Assembly: GCF_001696605.3 (NCBI RefSeq)
Contig: NZ_CP031716.1
Location: 1 to 64,000 of the forward strand
Length of the DNA: 64,000 bases
Reading direction: 5' to 3'
Source of the DNA: Acinetobacter wuhouensis
GTDB lineage: Bacteria > Pseudomonadota > Gammaproteobacteria > Pseudomonadales > Moraxellaceae
A program made the position numbers and the translations under genes. Position 1 is the stretch's first letter. The number at the start of each line of letters is the position of its first letter. The notes under the pieces were generated by a model that was not told the DNA's origin, searched no databases, and saw only the letters and a program-made list of their open reading frames with translations. Of the stretch, positions 32,943 to 44,000 are shown one piece after another.

Positions 32943-34427
32943 ATGTCAGATAATCGTGAAAGCTGGTCGGCACGATCAGGCTTTATTTTAGCGGCGATTG
33001 GTTCAGCCGTGGGTTTGGGTAACATTTGGCGGTTCCCTTATGTTGCTTATGAAAATGGTGGTGGTGCATTTTTAGTACCGTATTTGATTGCAATTTTTGC
33101 AGCAGGTCTCCCACTATTATTTTTAGACTATGCCGTGGGGCATAAGTTCCGTAAAGCACCTCCAACGGCTTATAAAAAGTTAATGAACAGTGAAGCATTG
33201 GGTTGGTGGCAAGTGATGGTGACCTTGGTCATCGGGATCTACTATGCTAGTGTCTTGTCATGGGCAGGCAGTTATATGTACTACTCCATTGGTCAACAAT
33301 GGGGCGCAAATACCGAAGACTTTTTCTTTAAAAGCTACTTGGCAAATGGTGAAGGTTTGGCGATGGGCTTTGTACCCACTCTATTCTTTGGCTTAGTCAT
33401 TGTATGGGCAGTGGTGATGTTTATTCTCTATGGCGGTGTTCGTCGTGGAGTAGAACTTGCCAATAAAATCTTTATGCCTTTATTGGTCATTTTATTCTCG
33501 ATTCTCGTGATTCAAGCAATCCGCTTACCAGGTGCAGCAGAAGGTTTAAATGCATTCTTTACACCGAATTGGGATGCAATGACCAATTATAAAGTGTGGT
33601 TGGCAGCGTTCGGTCATATCTTCTTCTCACTCTCTGTTGGTTTCGGGATCATGTTGACCTATGCATCGTACTTGAACAAAAAAGCCAATATGACTGGTTC
33701 GGGTGTGGTTGTGGCTTTAGCGAACTCATCTTTTGAAATCTTGGCAGGGATCGGGGTTTTCGCTGTACTCGGTTTCATGGCACAAAGTTCGGGTGTACCT
33801 GTAAAGGAAGTGGTTTCAGGCGGAATTGGCTTGGCATTTATCGCATTCCCGAAGATTATTTCAAGTATGGGTGCGGGTGGTGATTTATTTGGATTCTTGT
33901 TCTTTGCTTCACTTGTTGTCGCAGGGATCACCTCAATGGTCAGTATTTTACAAGTGCCAATTGCAGCGTTTCAGGATAAGTTTGGTTGGTCTAAAAATAA
34001 AGCTGTGACGATTATTGGTGGTGTTTCTGCAATTATTTCTACGATTTTATTCTCAACACACAGTGCCATCACATTCGTTGATATCATTGACTACTTTGCC
34101 AATAACATTGGTATTGTGGGTGGTGGTCTATTGTCGATTATTTTAGTGTCATGGTTCCGTCGTCCATTGATGAAACAACTTCAAGATCATGTCAATCAAT
34201 ACTCAAGTATTAAACTGGGTGCAGGTTGGAATTTTTTACTGAGCGTCATCACACCATTATCATTACTCGTTGCGTTGGGATTAACCATTAAAGCAGTGCT
34301 TACTGAAGGTTATGGTGGTTATCCTTCATCAACCTTGTGGTTGATTGGTGGTGCTGTATTGGTATTCTTTGTACTGGGCTCAGTGTTACTCAGCATTATG
34401 AAAGACAAAACTTCGGGAGACAACTAA
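32943..34427 (+). CDS. Sodium-dependent NSS-family amino-acid transporter
   Basis: A 494-residue, 12-helix transporter of the neurotransmitter:sodium symporter family (LeuT/MetP relatives). The first helix carries the family hallmark GSAVGLGNIWRFPYVAYENGGGAF with the unwound sodium site. Helices 6-8 carry the HIFFSLSVGFGIMLTYASY and NSSFEILAG segments that bind sodium and substrate. The tiny ORF that begins one base after the stop codon is a MetS-type small subunit, which points to a methionine or alanine importer. ATG 32943 follows TTTTAGGTATTTTCT with a weak AGG site. A long upstream region contains its control. Confidence 0.9.
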   Translation: MSDNRESWSARSGFILAAIGSAVGLGNIWRFPYVAYENGGGAFLVPYLIAIFAAGLPLLFLDYAVGHKFRKAPPTAYKKLMNSEALGWWQVMVTLVIGIYYASVLSWAGSYMYYSIGQQWGANTEDFFFKSYLANGEGLAMGFVPTLFFGLVIVWAVVMFILYGGVRRGVELANKIFMPLLVILFSILVIQAIRLPGAAEGLNAFFTPNWDAMTNYKVWLAAFGHIFFSLSVGFGIMLTYASYLNKKANMTGSGVVVALANSSFEILAGIGVFAVLGFMAQSSGVPVKEVVSGGIGLAFIAFPKIISSMGAGGDLFGFLFFASLVVAGITSMVSILQVPIAAFQDKFGWSKNKAVTIIGGVSAIISTILFSTHSAITFVDIIDYFANNIGIVGGGLLSIILVSWFRRPLMKQLQDHVNQYSSIKLGAGWNFLLSVITPLSLLVALGLTIKAVLTEGYGGYPSSTLWLIGGAVLVFFVLGSVLLSIMKDKTSGDN

Positions 34428-34428
34428 G

Positions 34429-34539
34429 ATGAATACATCCGCGATTATCATGATGATTTTGTCGATTGTTTTACTGTGGGGTGGTTTGATTCTTGCAACC
34501 ATCCATCTCGTTAAAAATCCAGATGAAGCTGAAGATTGA
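34429..34539 (+). CDS. MetS-like NSS transporter small subunit
   Basis: A 36-residue ORF (MNTSAIIMMILSIVLL...) with one transmembrane helix and a short charged tail (KNPDEAED). It starts one base after the transporter stop and has GGAGA (34416-34420) 8 bp upstream. Short membrane proteins in this position, called MetS, are known partners of MetP-type NSS transporters and are needed for transport in Corynebacterium. Too short for usual ORF cut-offs and easily missed. Assignment rests on position, size and helix pattern. Confidence 0.75.
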   Translation: MNTSAIIMMILSIVLLWGGLILATIHLVKNPDEAED

Positions 34540-34557
34540 TTTCAGTATTTTAAATAT

Positions 34558-34588
34558 AAAAATCCCGATCGCATGATCGGGATTTTTT
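34558..34588 (+). terminator. Terminator after the NSS-MetS pair
   Basis: A perfect 13-bp stem (34558-34570 with 34575-34587), loop GCAT, with a T run. Also suited to stop rsmB on the other strand. Confidence 0.92.
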
Positions 34589-34608
34589 TGCTTTAGAGCA
34601 GTAAAGGC

Positions 34609-35916
34609 TTATCCTGTTTTCTTGATTCGGCAATAATAAAAACCATCACCAAAACCCGTTTCAGGCAATAACTGACGACCATGAATCTGAGTTAAACCCC
34701 ATTTTGCATCAATTTTTACTTCTTCAGCATCCGCATGTTCAGCAAAGAAATTTACCATTTGCTGTTCATTTTCAGCTTTTAAAATCGAACAAGTGATGTA
34801 AAGCAATGTGCCACCAACTTTAAGCTGTTGCCACATCTGGTTCAAAATCTGTTTTTGTAAATCCACCGTTTTTTGAATATCAGTAGACTGACGCAGTAAA
34901 CGAATATCAGGATGACGACGCATCACGCCGATGGCAGAACATGGCGCATCTAGGACGATACAATCTACAGCTTGCTCGGCTGTCCATGTGGTTGCATCCG
35001 CAGCAATAATTTCCACATCAGCATAGGCATTTAATTCAAGACGTTCTAAGTTTTCAGAAACACGCAATAAACGCTTTTCATCATGATCAAGTGCAATCAG
35101 TTTTTTGGGATTAAAACGCTCTAAAATATGCGCTGTCTTACCACCTGGTGCAGCACAGGCATCGACCACGACTTTATCATTTAAGTCTGGAAGTAAAGTC
35201 GCACAAAGTTGGGCATGTTCATCTTGAACTGAGAAACCACCTTCTTCAAAGCCGGGTAAGTTGGTGATATTTCCTGTTTGTTCGAGAACAATTCCGACTT
35301 CAGACAAGTCACATGGATGGGCACTGATGTTTTCTTCTTCTAAAATTTCAAGATATTCATCACGGCTGATCTGACGCTCATTCACACGGAGCGTCAGTGG
35401 TGCTACTTGTTTGAGGTTGTGGCACAGTTCAGGCAGTTGTTCAGCCCAATCTTTTTTCAGACGTTTGAATAACCAACTTGGTAAACCATGCGCTTCATTT
35501 AAGGCTGTTTGGAATTCTTCTGTTTCACGTGAAACACGACGCAGAACTGCATTGACCAAACCACTCATCGGCTCAAAACCAAGTTGCTTAACGGCATTCA
35601 CCGTTTCCGAAATCGCAGCATGTGCAGGAATACGCGTACATAAAAGCTGATATAAACCGAGATATAAACAGCTTTCCAGTGCTTCATTGTCCAAAGGTTT
35701 AGTCAGTAATGGCAAAGTAATGGCTTTTAATCCATACCATTGACGTAGACAACCCAAGGTGAGCTCATGATATAAGCCACGATCTCGTTCAGACACAATA
35801 TTTAAATGTTGGTTTAAAACTGAATTTAAAGATTGACCATTTTGGACAGCCAATAAAGTTTTCACCACTTGAGCACGCAAATTCAAGTTTTTTGCTGATG
35901 ATTGAATTTGGCTCAT
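34609..35916 (-). CDS. rsmB: 16S rRNA (cytosine-967-C5)-methyltransferase
   Basis: RsmB methylates C967 of 16S rRNA. The 435-residue protein has an N-terminal NusB-like RNA-binding domain (about 1-145) and a Rossmann-fold SAM domain with VDACAAPGGKTAHILE. It carries the two catalytic cysteines of m5C methyltransferases (near C326 in DAPCSAIGVMRRHPD and near C376 in TCSI). Its ATG overlaps the fmt stop by four bases (35913-35916), so the two genes are translationally coupled. A perfect 16-bp parS sequence is embedded at 35521-35536, encoding VSRET. Confidence 0.95.
   Translation of the reverse strand: MSQIQSSAKNLNLRAQVVKTLLAVQNGQSLNSVLNQHLNIVSERDRGLYHELTLGCLRQWYGLKAITLPLLTKPLDNEALESCLYLGLYQLLCTRIPAHAAISETVNAVKQLGFEPMSGLVNAVLRRVSRETEEFQTALNEAHGLPSWLFKRLKKDWAEQLPELCHNLKQVAPLTLRVNERQISRDEYLEILEEENISAHPCDLSEVGIVLEQTGNITNLPGFEEGGFSVQDEHAQLCATLLPDLNDKVVVDACAAPGGKTAHILERFNPKKLIALDHDEKRLLRVSENLERLELNAYADVEIIAADATTWTAEQAVDCIVLDAPCSAIGVMRRHPDIRLLRQSTDIQKTVDLQKQILNQMWQQLKVGGTLLYITCSILKAENEQQMVNFFAEHADAEEVKIDAKWGLTQIHGRQLLPETGFGDGFYYCRIKKTG
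35521..35536. promoter_or_regulatory. Perfect parS palindrome inside rsmB
   Basis: TGTTTCACGTGAAACA is the canonical 16-bp parS palindrome with no mismatch, about 35 kb from dnaA. An exact match of this length is very unlikely by chance in 64 kb. ParB binding is inferred. Confidence 0.8.
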
Positions 35917-36872
35917 GAGAATATATGTCCTACAGAAAGTTTATGACTTTGCAAAATTTGTACTGCGTTGATAGCTTTGCCCCCTGGCCATTGTAAGCTT
36001 GAAAGGCAAATCACACCTTCACCACATACGACATGCACGCCGTGTTTATTGATTTCAAGAATTGTACCGACAGATTCACCATTGGCAATTAGGTCTGAAA
36101 TTTGAGAATTCCAAATCCGTAAATTGTTATTTTCATCAATCGGGGTAAAAGCCACTGGCCAAGGATTAAATGCGCGAATGTTACGGTCAATCTCAATGGC
36201 AGATTTTGACCAATCCACTTGAGCTTCAGCCTTTGTGAGTTTATGTGCATAAACCGTGAATTGCTCATCTTGCACTTCACGCGTATCCAAGTAGTGTTGT
36301 AATTTTTGTTCTGTTTCTAAAACCGCGCAAATCGCTTTCGCACCTTGAATGGCAAGTTTGTCATGCAATGTTGCAGAGGTATCAGTCGCTGTGATTGGGC
36401 AGATGGTTTTATACATCATATCACCTGTATCCAAACCCGCAGCCATTTTCATAATGGTCACACCTGTTTCAACATCTCCCGTTGCGATGGCACGTTGAAT
36501 CGGAGCTGCACCACGCCAACGAGGGAGTAAAGAACCATGAATATTTAAACAACCATACTTCGGTGTATCTAAAACTGCTTGAGGCAAAATTAAGCCATAA
36601 GCCGCAACGACCATGACATCTGCTTTTAAATCTGCCAATTCTTTTTGTGCCGCCAAACCTTCTTCAGTTGAAGCCTTGAAATGCAAAGGTTGGTAAACAG
36701 GAAGATTATTTTCCAAAGCAAGTTGTTTTACCGCAGAGGCTGTTAATTTTTGTCCACGGCCTGCTTTACGATCAGGTTGGGTATATACAGCAACAATTTC
36801 ATGATCTGTTTGGATCAAAGCTGCCAAAGCAGATGCTGCAAATTCAGGGGTACCTGCAAAAATGATATTCAA
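35913..36872 (-). CDS. fmt: Methionyl-tRNA formyltransferase
   Basis: Fmt formylates the initiator Met-tRNA. The 319-residue protein shows the N10-formyl-THF-binding core with catalytic N110, H112 and D148 (CLNIHGSLLPRWRGAAPIQRAI and GLDTGD) and the C-terminal OB-fold domain. ATG 36872 begins MNIIFAGTPEFAASAL, matching the family start. It heads the fmt-rsmB unit; the usual peptide deformylase gene is not adjacent. Upstream DNA (36873 onward) is AT-rich and soon reaches insertion-sequence debris. Confidence 0.96.
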   Translation of the reverse strand: MNIIFAGTPEFAASALAALIQTDHEIVAVYTQPDRKAGRGQKLTASAVKQLALENNLPVYQPLHFKASTEEGLAAQKELADLKADVMVVAAYGLILPQAVLDTPKYGCLNIHGSLLPRWRGAAPIQRAIATGDVETGVTIMKMAAGLDTGDMMYKTICPITATDTSATLHDKLAIQGAKAICAVLETEQKLQHYLDTREVQDEQFTVYAHKLTKAEAQVDWSKSAIEIDRNIRAFNPWPVAFTPIDENNNLRIWNSQISDLIANGESVGTILEINKHGVHVVCGEGVICLSSLQWPGGKAINAVQILQSHKLSVGHIFS

Positions 36873-37074
36873 AAGTTTGGCTCAGTCAGATTGGATTTGA
36901 GCTAAATTATAGCAAAGCTAATTCTATGACGGATATGTCTTGGATGAAAATGGGTAAGTTTATCGAAGTGGTGTATGATGTTTTGTGGTATCATTTATTA
37001 CTTAATATTTCAATGCTAAGTTTAGGTGTAGTTTATTGAGAAGTAAAAATGGCATGTCTAAACTGAATATTTGT

Positions 37075-37786
37075 TTAGGGGGGAGGAAACAAACATATCT
37101 AAATTATATGATAACTTCCTAATATAAAATTAGATACTATTTGCATTCTAAAATCACAGAAGCGAAATTCAAACAGACTATGCGCTTTTTTGCTATGGAT
37201 TTTACCGCTACAGACACCATTGAATTAACCAATATTTCTGTTCGTTCTATTGACTCAATCTTCATCGAAATTCGTCAAAAAATTGCCTAAGTCTATGAAG
37301 AAGTTTCTCCTTTTAACGGCATCGTTGAACTTGATGAGTCCTACTTTGGCGTACGTCGTATTCGTGGCAAGTATTGGCGTGGACTGCTAAAACGAGAAGG
37401 TAATGTCTATACAGGAATTATCCCTGATCGCTCTAAAGCCACACTATAAGAGATTATCAGGGGTCATGTTGAACTAGAATCAGTGATTAATACGGACGGG
37501 TGGCGTGGTTATAATGGGTTAGTAGGTTTAGGTTTTAATAAGCATCTACGTGTTAATCATGGCGATAATAAGTTCGCATGTAGAGACTAGCATATAAATG
37601 GAATCGAATTGTTCTGGGACTATTCTAAAAAATGCTTCATTAAATTCAATGGAATTGACAAGAAAATGTTTTATCTGCATCTTAACGAAACCCAGTGTCG
37701 TTTCAATCATAGGCACAGTAATTTGTACCTCAATTTGCTTAAACTACTCCGTAAAAACCCACTTTAGCTTCCTAAGCCCCTTATAT
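37075..37786 (+). mobile_element. Degraded IS1595-family insertion sequence
   Basis: About 0.7 kb containing a dead transposase (37141-37767). Possible decayed terminal inverted repeats are the left TTAGGGGGGAGGAAAC (from about 37075) and a right end that reads TAAGGGGCTTAGGAAGC on the opposite strand (to about 37786). They match only partly, so the exact borders are uncertain. It lies between fmt and the adhesin gene. Confidence 0.6.
37141..37767 (+). pseudogene. Inactivated IS1016/IS1595-type transposase
   Basis: Read in one frame this gives about 208 codons interrupted by three in-frame stops (TAA 37288, TAA 37447, TAG 37588) and no frameshift. The residual sequence has the DDE-type IS1595 hallmarks: FNGIVELDESYFG, LLKREGNVYTGIIPDRS, INTDGWRGYN, HINGIELFWDYSKK and KFNGIDKKMFYLHLNETQCRFN. 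A stretch expected after DESYFGG (the KGKRGRGAAGK-like loop) is shortened. The three stops and the missing loop show it has been non-functional for some time. The nearby 37598-37906 frame is a shadow. Confidence 0.82.
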
Positions 37787-38073
37787 ATTTTCAATAGTCT
37801 AAGACTTGAATGTCAAGCATGTTATTTACTCTATGGCTATAGTTTAAAAGTTTTCATCTTTTTGTCACTTTGTGACATTTTTATTAGATATAAATTTTAT
37901 GGTTAGGTTAATTCATTATTTTTTTGCAATTTATTTATTATCAATAAATAAGAGGCTATGTTTAAAATGTGATGTATTTTTGCTAAAATAGAACAATAAA
38001 CCAACATTTTTTATTTTTAAATAAACAAATAAGAAATGTTTTTTACATTATCATTGTGCGTTGGGTGCTTATT
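37787..38073. promoter_or_regulatory. Upstream region of the adhesin gene
   Basis: About 287 bp of very AT-rich DNA between the insertion-sequence remnant and the adhesin start. A possible -10 TAAAAT (near 37983) with weak TTTAAA 17 bp upstream is visible. No clear ribosome-binding site precedes GTG 38074. Confidence 0.4.
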
Positions 38074-41000
38074 GTGAATAAAATTTACCGTGTAATATGG
38101 AATACCTCTTTGGGCATTTGGATGGCTGTTTCGGAACTTGCAAAAAGTAACACAAAAAGCAAGAGTCAAACTGTAGTATTTGATACAATACAACAATACA
38201 ACAATACAACAATTTTAGTTGAAAAACATTTACTTAATGCTCATAGAAATAAACTTAATTTAGCTCTTGCTACAACTACTGTATTTACCCTATTTGTACC
38301 ATCTTTTGCTTTTTCTCAGGATATTACTGAAGATTTGAATGTAACTGGTAATCTTAGTGTTACCGGTACAGTCAATGGTGTTGATATTACTGCTTTGCAA
38401 AATACAGTAAATGATGCAAGCACAGGCTTAGGAAGCAAAGCATCACAGGCATCTGTTGATGGTTTAGGTACTCGTGTTACAGCTACCGAAAGTAAAATTG
38501 GTACATTAGAAAGTATAGTGAATGATGCAAGCGCAGGCTTGGGAAGCAAAGCATCACAGGCATCTGTTGATGGTTTAGGTACTCGTGTTACAACTACCGA
38601 AGGTAAAATTGGTACATTAGAAAGTACAGTAAATGATGCAAGCACAGGCTTAGGAAGCAAAGCATCACAGGCATTTGTTGATGGCTTAGACACTCGTGTT
38701 AATACAGCTGAAACGAATATTACTGCTTTGCAAAACACTGTAAATGGTTTAGGTAATAACCCAATAACCTTTGCTGGTGACACAGGGAGTACCGATAAAA
38801 AACTTGGTGAAAAATTGACCGTTGCAGGCGGTAATAACATTACTACATCAGTGTCTGGTGATACATTAACTGTTGCTTTAGATGATAATATTTCTGTAAC
38901 TAGCGTTACGGCATCGGGTGCAATCAAAGGCGCAACTTTAGAGTCCACAGGTAATACCAAAGTAGGTGGTGCTTTAACTGTTACTGGCGCAGCTACACTC
39001 AATGGTGGAGCCGACCTGAACAATCAAAAAATTACTAACTTAGCTGGTGCTACACTTGCCGCTGGCAACAAAGAAGCTGTGACAGGTGGTCAACTTTATA
39101 CCGTTAATCAAAATATTGCCAATGCATTAGGTACAACACTGGATGCTAATGGTGCTCTTACCGCACCGACTTATACAGTTAGTAATGGTCAAGGTGGTAC
39201 AGAAAGCTTTGGCAATGTTAAAGATGCAATTGCTTACATCACTGGCGTTGATACAGGTGCGGGTGCGGGTGCAGGTGTCGGTATTAAATATTTTCATACC
39301 AATTCAATAAAAGGTGATTCACAGGCAAAAGGTACGGACTCTATTGCGGTAGGTCCAGAAGCAACTGCCAACGGCGTAAGCTCTATTGCTATGGGCGATA
39401 AAGCACAAGCCTACCAAGCAAATAATGTTGCCATTGGTACAGAGTCGGCTGCCATTGGACTAAACAGTACCGCAATTGGTTCAACAACAGGTACAACACG
39501 CACACCTGAACTAACAAAAAATGCTAATGGTAGAATTACTGCTATTGATGGTTTGGCGGTAACGACAGATCCTAATACAGACGGTACAAGCACTAACCAT
39601 ATTACGGTGATTAACGGCACTACAGTCACCACCGCGCAAGTAAATACATTGCTTGATTTGTTGAGCAGCGGTGCAAATCTGGCACTGGGAACAAACAGTC
39701 TGGCTTTGGGTACGTCTAATTTGGCAACAGGTGCTTCCAGCATGGCATTAGGCGATTCGTCTAAAGCAGTTGCAGAAAAAGCGATTGCAATCGGTGCAAA
39801 TGGCATTGCCTCTGCCAGCCAAGCGATTGCAATGGGTGCGAATGCCAATGCAACAGCAACAGACGCAGTGGCATTGGGCGCAACTGCAAGTGCCAGTCGG
39901 GTTGCTACAGTGGCATTAGGTCGCAATGCAACTGCGGCAACAACAGGCGGTATTTCGATTGGTGAGAATGCCGGTGTAAACAGCGTACAAGGTACAACCA
40001 ATGACCGTACCGATTTGATTGCGATTGGTCGCGATAGCGGACAAAATGTCGTTGGCAATCGTAATATTGCGTTGGGCGCAGGCGCAGGTTCAAATCTGTC
40101 TGCTGGTGGCACTAGTAGTTCGGATTATAATATTGCCATCGGGGACAATGCAGGCAGTAATATTAATGGTGATGATAATATTGCCATCGGTAAAAATGCC
40201 AATGCCAATGTAAGCCAAATTACTGAATCCGTGGCAATCGGCTCAAATGTAAATGCAACTACGGGTTCTACCGTATTGGGAAATAAAGCGACAGTAACCG
40301 ATGGTCAATATGCGACTGTAGTCGGTTATGGTGCAGAAGTTACAGGTGAGTCAGGCACAGCACTGGGGCGAGATACTCATGCAAGCACCAATAATGTTGC
40401 ACTGGGCGCATCCAGCATAGCAAATGGAACATCTAGTGCAGCTGCCTATATAACAGGCAATACTAGAACTGGTGGCTATAATGTAGTATCAGTTGGACAG
40501 TCAGGACAGGAACGCCGTATTACCAATCTGGCTGCTGGTGCAGCTGCAACTGATGCGGTCAATGTCAGTCAGTTAACAACAGCACAGAGTAATCTTGCCA
40601 ATCGTATTGGCGGTATTACTGTGGCAGCCGATGGTACTTTAAGCAAAATTAAAATAACAGACACCAATAATAATACATATGAATTTGATTCCGTAGTTGA
40701 TGCGCTTGGTAGCATTACCAATGGCACAATATCAACATTGCCGGCTAATGCTGTAACTTATACGACAGATGGGCGTATTAGTAATATCGAAGCAGGAACC
40801 AGTGCAAAAGATGCAGTTAATCTCGGGCAGTTGCAACAGGCTATTGCTGACAATGGTTTGCATCATATTTCTATTAACAGTGCAGAGACAGCGAATAAAA
40901 ATAATACAGGTGCGGCAGCAGCAGAATCTTTGGCAATCGGCGGAGGGGTAAGTACTAGCAATGCTGCAACCAACAGCATCGCCATGGGTTTTCATACATC

Positions 41001-44000
41001 AGCCAATGCTCAAAACAGTGTCGCAATTGGTAATAGCGAAACACAAGCCAATGGTGTTTCATCAATTGCTATGGGTCAAAATACCAAAGCAAAAAGTATT
41101 AATAATATTGCGATGGGAACGAATGCCAGTAGTAATGGTACGGATAGCATTGCCATCGGTCAAAATGTCCAGATTGATTACACCACAGCTACTTCTAACT
41201 ATGCGGTAGGCTTAGGTAGTGAATCAGAAGTACAAAATGCAGACCAAGCCATTGCCATTGGTCGTAAATCCATTGTACAGGGTGACAATGGCAATGCCAT
41301 TGGTAATGAAGCATTAGCAGCAGAAGCACAAGCCACCGCATTGGGTAATCACGCTCAAGCACTTTTAACCAATACCAATGCCATTGGTAATTATGCTCTA
41401 GCCAGCGGCGCAAGCTCCAATGCCATCGGTGATAGGGCTGAGGCAACATATGCCAATGCAACTGCAATCGGTACATTGGCACATGCCTATGCTGTCGGTG
41501 CGAATGCGCTAGGTAACAATGCCAATGCATTGGTGCAAGATGCCAACGCCATTGGTACAAATGCCAAAGCATTAGATGTCAATGCCACTGCGATAGGTAC
41601 TGGCGCATTAGCCAGTGCCGAAAATGCTTTGGCAAACGGTACAGGTGCAACAGCTTCTGCTAAGGGTGCAACCGCATTGGGTAATAGCGCGACAGCAAAA
41701 GCAAATAGCGCGGTTGCGTTGGGTAATAGTGCAACAGCTTCAGATGAATACGCTGTCGCATTGGGCAATACTGCAACAGCAGACAAAACCAATGCCGTCG
41801 CGTTGGGTAACTATGCAAGAGCGCAGGGGGTAGCCGCCACCGCTTTGGGTAATAATGCTTTGGCAAGCAGTACCAATGCAGTCGCACTGGGGAACAGTGC
41901 TACAGTAACGCATGAAGGTGCAGTTGCATTGGGTGCAGGCTCTACATCGGGTATTGCGCATGCAACCGCCAGTTCAACTATCAACGGTAAAACTTATGAC
42001 TATGCCGGTAAAACTCCGACATCAACTGTCAGCGTAGGCAGTGAAGGTCAAGAACGTCAAATCATCAACCTTGCTGCAGGTCGTGTGACTGCCACCAGCA
42101 CCGATGCGATTAACGGTAGTCAGTTGTTCCAAACCAACGAAGAACTGAACCGTGTCACCAAATACACAGTAGATGCATTAGGTGGTGGAGCAAGCCTTGC
42201 TGCTGACGGTATATTAACCGCACCAAGCTATACCATGACCACCAATCCGTCCACTGGGGTAACTACTACAGTGAATAATGTTGGTGCAGCATTGACTGGA
42301 CTTAATACTGCCGTTAACCAGCCGCTGACTTTTGCTGGTGATTCTGGTAGCAATGTGACTCGTAAACTGGGTTCAACCGTCAACGTCAAAGGTGGTGCAA
42401 ACGGTGCATTGACCGATAATAATATCGGCGTGGTTGCCAATGGCAACGATACTTTAACGGTGAAACTGGCTGAAAAAATTGATTTGGGTACAACAGGTAG
42501 TGTGACTACAGGTAATACTAAATTAGATACCAATGGTGTGGTTATCTCAAATCCAGCCGATACCAGCAAAACAGTCAGCATCACCAGTGGCGGCATTAAT
42601 GCAGGTGGCAATGTCATCAGCAACGTTGCCAGTGGCGGTACAGTTGGCACCAATGCAGCCAACATCGCCGATGTGAAACAAGCATCATCGAAAGTGACGA
42701 AGGGTACGAATGTCGCCAGTGTCACTTCAACCAGTGATGCAAATGGCACAACCTATACCGTCAATGCCGATGGAACATCGGTATCTGCCGCAGCAGGCGG
42801 TGGATTAAACGTAACAAAAGGCAGTAAAGATGCTTCAAATGTTACCGACTACGTGATTGACTTAAGCACAGCAACCAAAGCAGATATTCAAAAAGGTGTA
42901 GATGCCAAAACTGCTACCGATAAAGGTTTAGGCTTTGCAGTGAACGGCGGTACGGCAGATAAACTGGCATTGGGCGATACCGTCAACTTTGCCAACGGCA
43001 CCAACACCACAGCAACGTATGATGCTGCAAGCAACACCTACAAATACAACCTGAATGACAATATAGCATTGTCCAATACAGGTAGCTTGACTGTAGGTAA
43101 CAGCAAAATAGACAACAGCGGTGTTCAATCTGGTGCAATCAAACTGGATGCAGCTACAGGAAAAATCACTGGTGTTACAGCTGGCGAAGTCAGTGCGACA
43201 TCGAAAGATGCAGTGAATGGTAGCCAATTGCAAGCCGTTAGCGATGTTGCCAATAAAGGCTGGAAACTGACTACCGACAAAGTGGGTAGTGGTACTGCTG
43301 CTGGTACATCTGTTGAGCAAATCAGCCCTGATGAAACAGTGACCTTTGTCGCTGGTGACAATGTTGCGGTTGAACAAGCAGGTGGCAAAATCACCATTGC
43401 AACCAAGAAAGATGTTGCATTTGATAAGGTCACTGTCGGTAATGTGAACATTGACAGCACGACCAACAAAATCACAGGCGTTGAGGATGGCATTGTCGCT
43501 GCAGGTTCGAAAGACGTAGTCAATGGTGGTCAGTTGAATACGACCAACAGCAATGTCACTATTGCCAAAAATGCAGCAGATGCCGCTCAAGCGACAGCTG
43601 ATAAAGGCTTAGGCTTTGCAGTGAACGGCGGTACGGCAGACAAACTGGCATTGGGCGATACCGTCAACTTTGCCAACGGCACCAACACCACAGCAACGTA
43701 TGATGCTGCAAGCAACACCTACAAATACAACCTGAATGACAATATAGCATTGTCCAATACAGGTAGCTTGACTGTAGGTAACAGCAAAATAGACAACAGC
43801 GGTGTTCAATCTGGTGCAATCAAACTGGATGCAGCTACAGGAAAAATCACTGGTGTTACAGCTGGCGAAGTCAGTGCGACATCGAAAGATGCAGTGAATG
43901 GTAGCCAATTGCAAGCCGTTAGCGATGTTGCCAATAAAGGCTGGAAACTGACTACCGACAAAGTGGGTAGTGGTACTGCTGCTGGTACATCTGTTGAGCA

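Noticed and set aside
37598..37906. 102-codon frame after the transposase remnant
   Set aside because: Out of frame with the recognisable transposase sequence and partly in AT-rich junk; no domain.
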